Below, one piece after another: positions 17,667 to 26,995 of a DNA stretch of 64,000 bases. The position numbers were made by a program, and so were the translations under genes. Position 1 is the stretch's first letter, and every line of letters begins with the position of its first letter. This DNA comes from Elioraea sp051860475. GTDB taxonomy: Bacteria > Pseudomonadota > Alphaproteobacteria > Acetobacterales > Acetobacteraceae. The DNA is taken from positions 5,204 to 69,203 of the forward strand of contig NZ_JBHYDW010000006.1 in NCBI RefSeq assembly GCF_051860475.1, given 5' to 3'. The notes beneath the pieces are model-generated. The model had not been told where the DNA came from and searched no databases. It saw only the letters and a list, made by a program, of their open reading frames with translations.

Positions 17667-18195
17667 CGCTGTCGCCTCGCTCTCCTGTCGGTACGGGCCT
17701 GTAGATTACGGCTGATCCTCGGCCGCCGGAACGGTCGGCATGCAACGCGACGCCTGCTGGCGATGGACCGTTCTTAGCAATGCCCGACGGCGGAGACAAT
17801 AGAAAAAAACTAAACCACACGCATTTTCGAGACTGTTTTCCGCTGCAGGACCACTTTTCCCGACCGACTCACCCGAATACCGCAACCCTACGTTGTCTTT
17901 CGCCTCAACAGCCACCCTGCAACCCTTGGGACGCTTCCGGGGAGCCCCGGCATTCATTTCGCCCTCACGGTCCTGCGCCGCTTCGGTGTAGAAGGAGCGG
18001 GCAAGGCAACCGGGTCGTGTAAAAAAGCATGAGCGCTCTCGCGATTTGTGCATTCCCGACTGGACTCTGGAAAAAATTTTGTCTTGGGCCCCGCCGGGGG
18101 GCCACCCATGGGGGGACGCCCCGCCGGCCTTCGGGCCGGCGCCGACGCGGGTGCGCGCGGACCAGCTCCGCCGCGCGCCCGGAGCGGAGGACGCG
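17667..18195. promoter_or_regulatory. Divergent promoter region between the two halves of the EPS cluster
   Basis: This is a 529-bp gene-free stretch between the minus-strand export operon and the plus-strand prs operon. It is clearly richer in A/T than its surroundings (for example 17800-17835 and 18015-18080, with runs of A and T), as expected for promoters. A GC hairpin GCCGGCC-TTC-GGCCGGC (18123-18140) and GGCCCC/GGGGCC (about 18089-18105) lie in the leader of the 18196 gene. I found no good sigma-54 box and no copy of the 17-bp PEP-CTERM motif, so these operons may be controlled differently. Confidence 0.5.
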
Positions 18196-18918
18196 ATGAC
18201 ACACTGGCCCGGCCCCGCCGCCCGTTTCGATCGCCCGCCGCGCCGCGCCGTGGCCAGACCGCTCCGCGGCGTCCTTCCCGCCAGAAGCGACGCCGCGACC
18301 GAACCCTGCCTCGACGTCGACCGCCTGCCGCCGGGCTGGCTCGCCGAGGCCCGGCCCCGCCGCGACGGCCCGGCCCCGGCGGCACTGCGCCGCGCGATCG
18401 AGATCCTGCTCGCCGGCCTGGTGCTCGCCCTCGCCGCCCCGCTGCTCGCGGCCGCGGCGCTGAGCGCCCGGCTCGACGGTGCCGGCCCGGTGCTGGCGCG
18501 CGTGCCGCGGGTCGGCCGGCGCGGCCGCCCCTTCACGCTCTACCGCCTGCGCGTGCGCGCGGGCGGTCTCGGCCGGCTGCTGCGGCTCTGCCGGATCGAG
18601 GACGTGCCCCAGCTCGTCAACGTGCTGAAAGGCGAGATGGCCCTGGTCGGGCCCCGCCCCGAGGCGCCCGAGGCGGCCGCCGAGCACGCCCGCTGGATCG
18701 TCCGCTGGCGCGACCGCGAGGCGGTGCGCCCCGGCGTCACCGGCTGGGCCCAGGTGCACCAGGCCGTCACCCATCTCGATCGCGGCGGCTCGCTCGCCCA
18801 GGCCCGCCGCATGCTCGGTTACGACCTCTACTATGTGCGGCACCAGAGCCTCGGCCTGGATCTCCGGATCCTGCTCGCCACGCTCCGCGTCGTGCTGCTC
18901 CAGGAGGAGGCGCGCTAG
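18196..18918 (+). CDS. Sugar transferase initiating EPS synthesis (bacterial sugar transferase family)
   Basis: The 240-residue product starts at ATG 18196 behind GGAGG. One membrane helix (AIEILLAGLVLALAAPLLAAAAL, about residues 75-97) is followed by the phosphoglycosyl-transferase core: VGRRGRPFTLYRLR, CRIEDVPQLVNVLKGEMALV then GPRPE, and RPGVTGWAQVH. This is the short (monotopic) form lacking the polytopic N-terminus of WcaJ/WbaP. It should transfer a sugar-1-phosphate to undecaprenyl phosphate, the first step of EPS repeat assembly. Confidence 0.9.
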   Translation: MTHWPGPAARFDRPPRRAVARPLRGVLPARSDAATEPCLDVDRLPPGWLAEARPRRDGPAPAALRRAIEILLAGLVLALAAPLLAAAALSARLDGAGPVLARVPRVGRRGRPFTLYRLRVRAGGLGRLLRLCRIEDVPQLVNVLKGEMALVGPRPEAPEAAAEHARWIVRWRDREAVRPGVTGWAQVHQAVTHLDRGGSLAQARRMLGYDLYYVRHQSLGLDLRILLATLRVVLLQEEAR

Positions 18919-18940
18919 CCTTGGCGTCCGCACCCGCGCC

Positions 18941-21013
18941 ATGACCGCCTCCGTCGTCCTGCACACCGGCGCCGCGGCGTTCTGCCTGTTCTGGGCCGCG
19001 CTCGTGCTGGCGGCCGGACGCGGCCGGATCGCGCTCGCGCTCGCCGCCGCCTGCGGGGCGGGCGCGCTCTGGGCCGTCACCGTCGCGTTCCTGCCCGACT
19101 GGCCGCTCGACGGGGTGTCGGGCGCGGCCGACGTGCTGCGCTCGGCGGTCTGGTTCGCGGTGCTGCTGGTGCTCTATCGCCGCACCGGCGGCGCCGAGGT
19201 CGCCCCGGCCATGCGTCGCTTCGCGGTCGCCGGCCTCCTGCTCGTGCTGGTCGGCTTCGCCGCGCTGCTGCCCGGCCCGACCGCGGATCTCGTCCTGCCC
19301 ACGCTCGGCTCGCCTGCCCTGCTCGCCCGGCTCGGGCTCGCGCTCGTCACCGTGCTGCTCGCCGAGAACATCTACCGCAACGCCGACGAGGCGGCACGCT
19401 GGCACGTCAACCTGCCCTGCATCGCGCTCGGCGGGCTCGCCGCCTTCGACGTGCTTGTCTGTGCCGACGCGGTGCTGGCGCGCGCCTTCTCGCCGCCGCT
19501 GCTCGACGCGCGCGCGGTCGTCATGGCGCTTGCGATGCCGCTGCTCGCGCTCGCCGCGGTGCGCGACCGCCGCTGGCGCCGCCAGCTGCCGGTCAGCCGC
19601 GCGGTGGTGTTCCATGGCGCGACCCTGGTGGTGGGGGGCGTATTCCTGCTCGGCATCGGGCTCGCCGGCGAGGCGGTGCGCCATCTCGGCGCCGACTGGG
19701 GCCGCGCGGTGCAGATCAGCCTGCTCGCCGCCGCCGCCCTCGCGCTGCTGGTTGCCGCCTCCTCGCAGTCGGCGCGCTCGCGGCTGCGCCGGCAGATCGT
19801 CGACAACTTCTTCACCGCAAGGCACGACTATCGGCGGGAATGGCTGCGCACCGTCGCCACTCTCTCCGCCGCCGATGCCGAGGCGCCGGCCGCCTTGCGC
19901 ACGATCCGCGCGATTGCCGATCCGGTGGACAGCCCGGCCGGGCTGCTGCTGCTCCGCGAGGAGACCGAGGGCGCGCCACGCTTCGCCTGGGCACAGTCCT
20001 GGAACTGCCCCGATGCGCCGCTCGCCCTCGGCGCCGAGCATCCGCTGCTGCCGCTGCTGCGCGACGGCACCTGGATCGCCGAACTCGGCGAGGCGACGCC
20101 GGCGGACCTCGCCCGCGCCTATGGCGCGCTCTGGATCGCCGTGCCGCTCCTGCACCATCGCGAGGGGCTCGCCGGCATCGTGCTGCTCGCCCCGCCGCGC
20201 GCCCCCTTCCCGCTCGACGGCGAGACCTTCGATCTCTTGCGCACGCTCGGCCGCGAGGTGGCGATGTTCCTCGCCGAGCGGCGCGCGGCCGAGCGGCTGG
20301 CCGAGAGCCGCAAGCTCGCCGAATACGCCAAGCGCTTCGCCTTCGTCGCGCACGACGTCAAGACCGTCTCGCACCAGCTGAGCCTGCTGCTCGCGAACGC
20401 CGAGGACCACATGCAGGACCCCGAGTTCCAGCGGGACGTGCTGCTGACGGTGCGCGCCGCCACCGACCGGATCAACACCCTGATCGCGCGGCTGCGCCAG
20501 CCCGAGGAGGAGGCCGCCCCGGCGCGCGCCGAGCCCGCGCATCGCGTGGCTCCGGCGGCGCGGCTCGCCGCGCTCGCCGCCCCCCGTCAGAGCCGCGTGA
20601 TCGTCGAGCCCGGGGACGATCCGGGCCTTGCCGCGATCGGGGCGGAAGCGTTCGATGCCGCGGTGACGCATCTCATCAACAACGCCATCGACGCATCGCC
20701 CATGCATGAGCCGGTCCGCATTGCGCTGCGCCGCGACGGCGCCCGCATCGTCATCGACATCGCCGATCGCGGACCGGGAATGAGCCCAGGGTTCGTGCGC
20801 GACGTGCTGTTCCGCCCGCTCGGTACCTCCAAGGCGAAGGGCAGCGGCATCGGCGCCTGGCAGGCGCGCGAGCTGCTGCGCGAGGCGGGCGGGGATCTGG
20901 CGGTGCTGACGCAGCCGGGCGAAGGCACCACGATGCGCCTGACCCTGCCGCGCGCCGAGGCGGACGCCGCCGCCGCCCCGGCGGCGCAGGAGCAGGTGCG
21001 GAGGTGCGCATGA
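18941..21013 (+). CDS. prsK: Membrane sensor histidine kinase PrsK
   Basis: The 690-residue product (TIGR02916 type) starts MTASVVLHTGAAAFCLFW at ATG 18941 and has about eight membrane helices over residues 1-275. A GAF-like sensory part (RTIRAIADPVDSPAG through LAGIVLLAPP) precedes the phospho-acceptor segment RFAFVAHDVKTVSHQLSLLL (His near residue 467). The ATPase follows with LINNAIDAS, DRGPGMS and LGTSKAKGSGIGAWQ. It phosphorylates PrsR, encoded immediately downstream. The stop overlaps the prsR start as ATGA, so the two are translationally coupled. Confidence 0.93.
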   Translation: MTASVVLHTGAAAFCLFWAALVLAAGRGRIALALAAACGAGALWAVTVAFLPDWPLDGVSGAADVLRSAVWFAVLLVLYRRTGGAEVAPAMRRFAVAGLLLVLVGFAALLPGPTADLVLPTLGSPALLARLGLALVTVLLAENIYRNADEAARWHVNLPCIALGGLAAFDVLVCADAVLARAFSPPLLDARAVVMALAMPLLALAAVRDRRWRRQLPVSRAVVFHGATLVVGGVFLLGIGLAGEAVRHLGADWGRAVQISLLAAAALALLVAASSQSARSRLRRQIVDNFFTARHDYRREWLRTVATLSAADAEAPAALRTIRAIADPVDSPAGLLLLREETEGAPRFAWAQSWNCPDAPLALGAEHPLLPLLRDGTWIAELGEATPADLARAYGALWIAVPLLHHREGLAGIVLLAPPRAPFPLDGETFDLLRTLGREVAMFLAERRAAERLAESRKLAEYAKRFAFVAHDVKTVSHQLSLLLANAEDHMQDPEFQRDVLLTVRAATDRINTLIARLRQPEEEAAPARAEPAHRVAPAARLAALAAPRQSRVIVEPGDDPGLAAIGAEAFDAAVTHLINNAIDASPMHEPVRIALRRDGARIVIDIADRGPGMSPGFVRDVLFRPLGTSKAKGSGIGAWQARELLREAGGDLAVLTQPGEGTTMRLTLPRAEADAAAAPAAQEQVRRCA

Positions 21014-22431
21014 GCAAGCCGAAGCTCCTGGTGGTCGAGGACGATCCCGCGCTCTGCGCCCAGTACAAGTGGGGCTTCCCGGCCTGGCGCGTGCTGATCG
21101 CGAATGATCGCGTCGAGGCCGAAGCGGTCGCGCGGCGCGAGCAACCCGCCGTGGTGCTGCTCGATCTCGGCCTGCCGCCCGACGCGGAGGGCGTGGCCGA
21201 GGGGTTCGCGGCGCTCGAGACGCTGCGCCGGCTCGCGCCGACCATGCCGGTGGTGGTGTCCTCGGGCCAGGACCACCGCGAGAACATGCTGCGCGCGATC
21301 GCGCTCGGCGCCTACGATTTCTGCGAGAAGCCGGCCGACCTGGCGCTGCTCCGCACCGTGCTCGACCGGGCGCTGCGCCTGCGCGAGCTCGAGGAGGAGA
21401 ACCTCCGTCTCGCCGCCCAGCCCCGCCCCTCGCCGATCCGCGACCTCCTCACCGGCGACGAGGGGATGCTGAAGGTCTGCCGCACGGTGGAACGGCTCGC
21501 CTCCGTATCGGTGCCGGTGCTGCTGCTCGGCGAATCCGGCACCGGCAAGGAGGCGCTCGCGCGCGCGCTGCACGAGATGGGCACGCGCGCGGCGAAGCCC
21601 TTCATCCCGATCAACGCCGCCGCGATCCCCGAGACGCTGCTCGAGGCCGAGCTGTTCGGCCACGAGAAGGGCGCCTTCACCGGTGCGGTGCGCCAGGTGA
21701 TCGGCAAGATCGAGCAGGCCAACGGCGGCACGCTCTTTCTCGACGAGATCGGCGATCTGCCCGGCAACCTGCAGGCCAAGCTGCTGCGCTTCCTCCAGGA
21801 GCAGATGATCGAGCGGATCGGCGGGCGGAGCCAGATCAAGGTCGATGTGCGCTTCGTCTCAGCGACCAACCAGCCGCTCGAGCAGCAGGTCGAGGAGGGC
21901 CGCTTCCGCGCCGACCTGCTCTACCGGCTGAACGCCGTGACCGTGCGCATCCCGCCCTTGCGCGAGCGCGGCGAGGACGCGGCCCTGCTCGCGCGCGCCT
22001 TCCTCGCCCGCGACGGGCGCGAGTTCGGCCGCCGCTTCCGCGGCTTCGATGCCTCCGCCCTCGCCGCGATCGCGGCCCATCCCTGGCCCGGCAATGTGCG
22101 CGAGCTGATGAACCGGGTGCGCCGTGCGGCGCTGATGGCCGAGGGCCCGCTGGTCAACGCCGAGGATCTCGAACTCGCCGCTCCCGATCGCGCCGCGATC
22201 GCCGCGCAGGAGGCCGACAGCGAGGTCGATCTCGATCTGCGCGCCGCGCGGATGCGCGCCGAGCGCGAGACGATCGAGCGCGCGCTTGCGCGCAGCCAGG
22301 GCAGCCTCACCGCCGCCGCGCGGCTGCTCGGGATCAGCCGCCCCACCCTCTACACCCTGCTCGATACGCACGGGATCCCGCTGCCGCGCCCCGAGGCTGG
22401 CAGCCCCGCCGCGTCCATCGACGCCGTCTGA
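21010..22431 (+). CDS. prsR: Sigma-54-dependent response regulator PrsR
   Basis: The 473-residue product (TIGR02915 type) starts at ATG 21010 behind GGAGG. The receiver domain has acidic EDD and the acceptor Asp in VVLLDLGLPPDAEG (about residue 52). The AAA+ domain has GESGTGKEALARALHE (Walker A, about 174), GAFTGAVRQ (sigma-54 contact loop) and GTLFLDEIGDLP (Walker B). The C-terminus is a Fis-type helix-turn-helix (GSLTAAARLLGISRPTLYTL). It should bind enhancers and drive RNA polymerase-sigma-54. The PEP-CTERM genes in this window carry matching -24/-12 promoters and a shared upstream motif. Confidence 0.95.
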   Translation: MSKPKLLVVEDDPALCAQYKWGFPAWRVLIANDRVEAEAVARREQPAVVLLDLGLPPDAEGVAEGFAALETLRRLAPTMPVVVSSGQDHRENMLRAIALGAYDFCEKPADLALLRTVLDRALRLRELEEENLRLAAQPRPSPIRDLLTGDEGMLKVCRTVERLASVSVPVLLLGESGTGKEALARALHEMGTRAAKPFIPINAAAIPETLLEAELFGHEKGAFTGAVRQVIGKIEQANGGTLFLDEIGDLPGNLQAKLLRFLQEQMIERIGGRSQIKVDVRFVSATNQPLEQQVEEGRFRADLLYRLNAVTVRIPPLRERGEDAALLARAFLARDGREFGRRFRGFDASALAAIAAHPWPGNVRELMNRVRRAALMAEGPLVNAEDLELAAPDRAAIAAQEADSEVDLDLRAARMRAERETIERALARSQGSLTAAARLLGISRPTLYTLLDTHGIPLPRPEAGSPAASIDAV

Positions 22432-22443
22432 CGGAGACACGCC

Positions 22444-25263
22444 ATGGCACGACCCCTCACCACGCGGATTGCCGCCCCCCTCGCCTTCGCCGCCGCGCTG
22501 ATGCTGGCAGTGCCGGCCGACGCCTCGGTCGACCGCGCCCGCGCGGCGCAGCAGCGGGGCGACCTGCGCGCGGCCCAGATCGAGTTCCGCAACGCCGTGC
22601 GCGCCAGTCCGGACGATCCCGCGCTGCGGGCGGCGCTCGCCCGGGCGAGCCTCGATCTCGGCGACGGCGACACCGCCGAGAAGGAGGCGCGCGCCGCGCT
22701 CGAGCGCGGCTACGACCGCGCGGACGGCACCGCGCTGCTGCTGCGCGCCTACATGACGCTGCGCCGCTTCGAGGAGATCCTGCGGGAGTTCCCGATGCAG
22801 GAGGGCCAGGTGCCGAACGCGGTCGCGGGCCAGGTCGCGGCCGGACGGAGCATGGCCTATCTCGCGCTGAACCGGCGCGAGGACGCTGCCCGCGCCGCCG
22901 CCGATGCGGTCCGCCTCGCCCCCGACCGGGTCGATCCGCAGCTCGCCGCCGCCACCGTCGCCGCCGTGGCCGGCGACCGCGACGCCTCCGAGGCTGCGGT
23001 GGACCGCGCGCTCGCGATCGAGCCCGACAACGCCGACGCGTTGCTGCGCAAGGGCGGATTCCAGTTCGAGCGCGGCCAGCTCGCCGAGGCCTCCACCACC
23101 TTCGCCCGGGTGCTGGAGCTCGCGCCCGGCCATATCCCCGCCCGGCTGCGCCGCGGCGAGGTGCTGCTGCGCATGGGCAACGACGCCGAGGCGCGCCAGG
23201 AGATCGACCGGGTGCTGCGGCTCGCGCCAAGCGCGGTGCTGGGGATCTACATGAGCGCGATGCTGCACGGCCGCGCGCAGGACTGGCCGGCGGCGGACGA
23301 GGCGCTGCAGCGGATCCAGGGCCAGCTGCCCAACATCCCCGACGGGCTGTTGCTGTTCGCCACCGTCAAGCGCGCGCTCAACCAGCTCGAGCAGGCCGAG
23401 GACGCGGCGCGCCGCCATGTCGCGCGCCGGCCCGAGGATCCGCGCGGCGCCAAGCTGCTCGCCACGCTCGAGCTGCAGCGCGGCGCCGCCGATGCCGCCG
23501 CCGGCACGCTCGACCGGCTGGCGCAGCGCGGCGCGGCGGACGCCGAGGCCTATGACCTGCTGGGCCGCGCGCATGCGCAGATGGGACGCCGGCAGGAGGC
23601 GCTCGACGCGTTCAGCAAGGCATCCGAGCTCGCCGCCGACAATGCCGGCGTGCTCGCCCGGCTGGCGGTCGCCCGCCTCGCCACCGGCGACGCGGGCGGC
23701 GCGCAGCAGGCGGCGGAGGCGGCCCTCGCGCGCAACCCCGACCAGGCCGGCGCGCGCGAGATCCTGGCATCCGCGGCACTCGCCCGCGGCGATCTCGCGG
23801 CCGCCTCGGCCCAGCTGGAGCGGCTCGGCCCGGCCGCGCGCGGCGGCGAGCTCGCCGGCGTGCTGGACGGCACGATCCGGGTGGTGCGGCTCGACATCGA
23901 AGGCGGCAAGCAAGCCTTCGAGGCGGTGCTGCGCGACCATCCGAACAGCGTGCGGGCGCGGCTCGGGCTTGCCCGCGTCGCCGCCATGCAGGGCGATCTG
24001 GAACGTGCCGAGCGGCTGTTCGGCGAGGTGCTGGAGCGCGAGCCGGGCAACCCGGAGGCGCTCGCGCGGCTCTCCGCGGCGGTGATAACCGGGGGGCCGC
24101 GCGCGGCGTCCTCGCGCGCCGTGCTGGAGACGGCGAACGCCGCCCAGCCCGGCGATCCCGCGCTCGCGATGGCGCTCGGCACGGTGCTGGTGCGCGCCGG
24201 CGAGCCGGCCAAGGCGGCCGCCGTGCTGGATGCGCCCGCGTTCCGCGAGCGCCGCCGCGAGACCCGCCACCTGCTGCTGCTGGCCGAGGCGCGCGCCGCC
24301 GCCGAGCAGCCGCGGGAGGCCGAGGAGGCCGCGCGCGCGGCGATGGCGCAGGACCCGGACAATCCGCTCGCCCGCCGCGTGGTGGCGGGGCTGCTCCTGC
24401 GCGCGAACGATCCGCGCGCCGCCGAGACGGTGCTTGAGCAGGGGCTGCGCAGCCGGCCGACCGATGCGCTGCTGCAGCAATCCCTGATCCAGACGGTGCG
24501 TGAGGGCCGCGGCCTCGACGCGGCGCTCGAGGTCGCCGACCGGCTGGCGCGCCAGGAGGCCACCCGCCCGACCTCGCTGACGCTGCGCGGGGACCTGCTG
24601 ATGGGCGCGGAGCGGTTCGAGGAGGCCGCCGCCGCCTACGCCGCCGCCTACCAGCAGGCGCCGTCGGGCGTGCTCGCGCAGCGGCGCGCGGCGGCCCTGC
24701 AGCGGCTCGGCAGGACGGACCAGGTCATGGCCGCGCTCGCCGCCTGGCTCGAGCGCCAGCCGGGCGACACGCCGATCCTGGCGCTGCTGTCGCAGATCGA
24801 GATCGGCACCGGCAAGACCGTCGAGGCCGAGCGGCGGCTCGTGCAGGTGGTCGCGGCGCGGCCCGAGGACGCGGTGTCGCTGAACAACCTCGCCTGGCTG
24901 ATGCAGGCGCGCAGCACCCCCGAGACGGCCGAGGGCCGGGCCACGCTCGCGCAGGCGCGGCAGTACGCCGAGCGCGCCTACTACCTCGCGCCCTCGGCGG
25001 AGACCGCCGACACGCTCGGCTGGATCCTGGCGCGCACCGGCGAGGCCGCGCGCGCGGTGCCGCTGCTGCGCCAGGCGGCAGCGGCGTCGATGGCGCGGCA
25101 GCGTCCGGATGCCTCGATGTTCTACCGCTACGCGGTGGCGCTCGACGCGACCGGGCAGCGCGAGGAGGCGCGGCGCGTGATCGAGCCGGTGGTCGCCTCC
25201 ACCGCGCAGTTCCCCGAGCGGGCAGAAGCCGAGCGGCTGCTCGCGCGGCTGCGCGGGGGCTGA
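22444..25263 (+). CDS. prsT: TPR repeat protein PrsT (PEP-CTERM system)
   Basis: The 939-residue exported protein (TIGR02917 type) has the signal MARPLTTRIAAPLAFAAALM then LAVPADAS. The rest is more than twenty TPR units (for example RARAAQQRGDLRAAQIEFRN, DALLRKGGFQFERGQLAEAS). Many family members are lipoproteins; I see no lipobox cysteine here. It lies 12 nt after prsR in the same operon. By family it is thought to scaffold EPS or PEP-CTERM assembly in the periplasm; the precise role is unknown. Confidence 0.92.
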   Translation: MARPLTTRIAAPLAFAAALMLAVPADASVDRARAAQQRGDLRAAQIEFRNAVRASPDDPALRAALARASLDLGDGDTAEKEARAALERGYDRADGTALLLRAYMTLRRFEEILREFPMQEGQVPNAVAGQVAAGRSMAYLALNRREDAARAAADAVRLAPDRVDPQLAAATVAAVAGDRDASEAAVDRALAIEPDNADALLRKGGFQFERGQLAEASTTFARVLELAPGHIPARLRRGEVLLRMGNDAEARQEIDRVLRLAPSAVLGIYMSAMLHGRAQDWPAADEALQRIQGQLPNIPDGLLLFATVKRALNQLEQAEDAARRHVARRPEDPRGAKLLATLELQRGAADAAAGTLDRLAQRGAADAEAYDLLGRAHAQMGRRQEALDAFSKASELAADNAGVLARLAVARLATGDAGGAQQAAEAALARNPDQAGAREILASAALARGDLAAASAQLERLGPAARGGELAGVLDGTIRVVRLDIEGGKQAFEAVLRDHPNSVRARLGLARVAAMQGDLERAERLFGEVLEREPGNPEALARLSAAVITGGPRAASSRAVLETANAAQPGDPALAMALGTVLVRAGEPAKAAAVLDAPAFRERRRETRHLLLLAEARAAAEQPREAEEAARAAMAQDPDNPLARRVVAGLLLRANDPRAAETVLEQGLRSRPTDALLQQSLIQTVREGRGLDAALEVADRLARQEATRPTSLTLRGDLLMGAERFEEAAAAYAAAYQQAPSGVLAQRRAAALQRLGRTDQVMAALAAWLERQPGDTPILALLSQIEIGTGKTVEAERRLVQVVAARPEDAVSLNNLAWLMQARSTPETAEGRATLAQARQYAERAYYLAPSAETADTLGWILARTGEAARAVPLLRQAAAASMARQRPDASMFYRYAVALDATGQREEARRVIEPVVASTAQFPERAEAERLLARLRGG

Positions 25264-25293
25264 TCAGGCGACGGGCGGCGGCCGGGCAGGGCG

Positions 25294-26637
25294 ATGCGCG
25301 ACCTCTTCTTCACCATGCTGATGGTCCCGCTGCTGGGGCTTGCCGGCGCGCAGCCGTTCGTCGGCGTGCTGCTGTGGTCGTGGATCTCGTTCATGAGCCC
25401 CCATCAGCTGACCTGGGGGTTCGCGGCCACGCTGCCCTGGGCGGCGATCGTGTTCATGGTGACGATCGTCGGCTGCTTCGTCGCGCGCGAGCCCAGACGC
25501 ATCCCGCTCAACGTCCTCACCGTGCTGGTCGCGCTGCTGATGGTGGGGATCACCATCACCTCCTTCGCCGCACTCGGTCCGACCGAGATGGTCTGGCCGA
25601 AATGGGACCGCGTCTTCAAGATCATGCTCGGTGTGCTGCTGACCGCCTCGCTGCTGGACAGCCGCAGGCGGGTGCACGCGCTGATCTGGCTGATCGTGGT
25701 CTCGCTCGGCTATTTCGGCGTGAAGGGGGGGATCTTCACGCTGAAATCCGGCGGCGGCCACATCGTGCTGGGACCGCCGAACAGCATGATCTCCGACCGC
25801 AACCAGCTGGCGGCGGCGCTGCTGGTCTCGCTGCCGCTGATGAACTACCTGCGCCTGCAGTCGCGCCACCGGATGGTGCGGCTGGGCTTCGCGTTCGCGA
25901 TGGCGACCACGCTGTTCTCGGTGGTGGGCAGCCAGTCGCGCGGCGCCCTGGTCGGGCTGGCGGCAACCGCGGTGGTGCTGTGGGCGCGCAGCCGCGGCAA
26001 GATCGTCTCCGGCGTGGCGATCGCGCTGTTCGTCGGCCTGGCGCTCGCGTTCATGCCCGACAGCTGGACCGAGCGCATGAACACGATTCTCAACTACGAG
26101 GAGGACGGCTCGGCGATGGGCCGGGTCACGGTCTGGCTGGCCTCGTTCGAGATCGCGCGCGCCCGGCCGCTGCTCGGCGGCGGGTTCCGCGCGATGTACA
26201 TCCAGGCGGTCGTCGACCAGGTCATGCCGGGTGTCGCGGCCCGCGCCGCGCACAGCATCTGGTTCGAGGTGATCGGCGAGCAGGGCTTCATCGTCGCCGG
26301 GATCTGGTTCGCGATGCTGTTCACCGGCGGGTTCTACACGCTGCGGATCGTGCGCATGACACGCCACCGGCCCGATCTCCGCTGGGCCCATGACCTCGCG
26401 CGCATGACCCAGGTGGCGATGGTCGCGTACATGTCGGCAGGCTCGTTCGTCTCGCTCGCCTACTGGGACTGCTTCTGGACGCTGATGATCACGATGGGGG
26501 CGGTGCATCGACTGGTGAGCGAGGCCGTCCGCACGGCCCCCGCCGCCGCTTCCGCATCCGCCGCCGGCTGGCGCGCGCGCGCGCCGGTCGCCGCCACCCC
26601 GCCGCTGGGTCCGGCGCGCGCCGGCCTCAGGCCATGA
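25294..26637 (+). CDS. O-antigen ligase/polymerase-like protein, exosortase A-associated (TIGR03097)
   Basis: The 447-residue polytopic membrane protein has about ten predicted helices and starts MRDLFFTMLMVPLLGLAGAQ. The Wzy/WaaL-type region is GSQSRGALVGL (residues about 210-220), then ERMNTILNYEEDGSAMGRVT and a periplasmic loop with AAHSIWFEVIGEQGF. The family was named as a probable O-glycosylation ligase in XrtA loci; it could equally be the EPS polymerase. It ends with an ATGA where another frame begins. Confidence 0.9.
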   Translation: MRDLFFTMLMVPLLGLAGAQPFVGVLLWSWISFMSPHQLTWGFAATLPWAAIVFMVTIVGCFVAREPRRIPLNVLTVLVALLMVGITITSFAALGPTEMVWPKWDRVFKIMLGVLLTASLLDSRRRVHALIWLIVVSLGYFGVKGGIFTLKSGGGHIVLGPPNSMISDRNQLAAALLVSLPLMNYLRLQSRHRMVRLGFAFAMATTLFSVVGSQSRGALVGLAATAVVLWARSRGKIVSGVAIALFVGLALAFMPDSWTERMNTILNYEEDGSAMGRVTVWLASFEIARARPLLGGGFRAMYIQAVVDQVMPGVAARAAHSIWFEVIGEQGFIVAGIWFAMLFTGGFYTLRIVRMTRHRPDLRWAHDLARMTQVAMVAYMSAGSFVSLAYWDCFWTLMITMGAVHRLVSEAVRTAPAAASASAAGWRARAPVAATPPLGPARAGLRP

Positions 26638-26668
26638 GAGACGCCGCGACCGAACAGGGAGATCTCGG

Positions 26669-26995
26669 ATGGAGAGCCTCTACTACCTCATCATGCTCCT
26701 CGGGATCGTCTGGCTCTGCGCCTGGAGCATCGCCCCGGAGCCGTACCGCACCCAGTTCTGGTGGCCCTTCGACATGCACGCCGACGCTGACGGCGCCGCG
26801 CGCGACGCCGGCGACGGCGGCGGCGAGAGCGCCCGAGGCCGGGCGCGCCGAGGCAGCGCGGCCATGCCAGCAAGCCCTGTCGCGGCCACTCCGGCTGCTG
26901 ACCTTCAGCACGCTCTACCCAAACCCCGCCCAGCCCAATCATGGCGTGTTCGTCGAGAACAGGCTCAGGCACCTGGTCGCTGGCGACGCGGCTGA
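26669..26995 (+). CDS. Small single-span membrane protein
   Basis: The product begins MESLYYLIMLLGIVWLCAWS then IAPEPYRTQFWWPFDMHADA, behind GGAGATCTCGG. One helix covers residues 4-21 and is followed by an aromatic patch and a low-complexity Ala/Gly/Arg tail. The frame runs to 26995 but overlaps the next glycosyltransferase from about 26864, so the authentic C-terminus is probably shorter or disturbed by the frameshift discussed there. I do not recognise a family. It may be a membrane anchor or accessory of the polymerase-like protein encoded 31 nt upstream. Confidence 0.5.
   Translation: MESLYYLIMLLGIVWLCAWSIAPEPYRTQFWWPFDMHADADGAARDAGDGGGESARGRARRGSAAMPASPVAATPAADLQHALPKPRPAQSWRVRREQAQAPGRWRRG

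Noticed and set aside
17667..18195. Sigma-54 promoters for the EPS export and prs operons
   Set aside because: Only poor matches were found (wrong spacing, or 3 of 6 bases in the -24 box), and there is no 17-bp motif.
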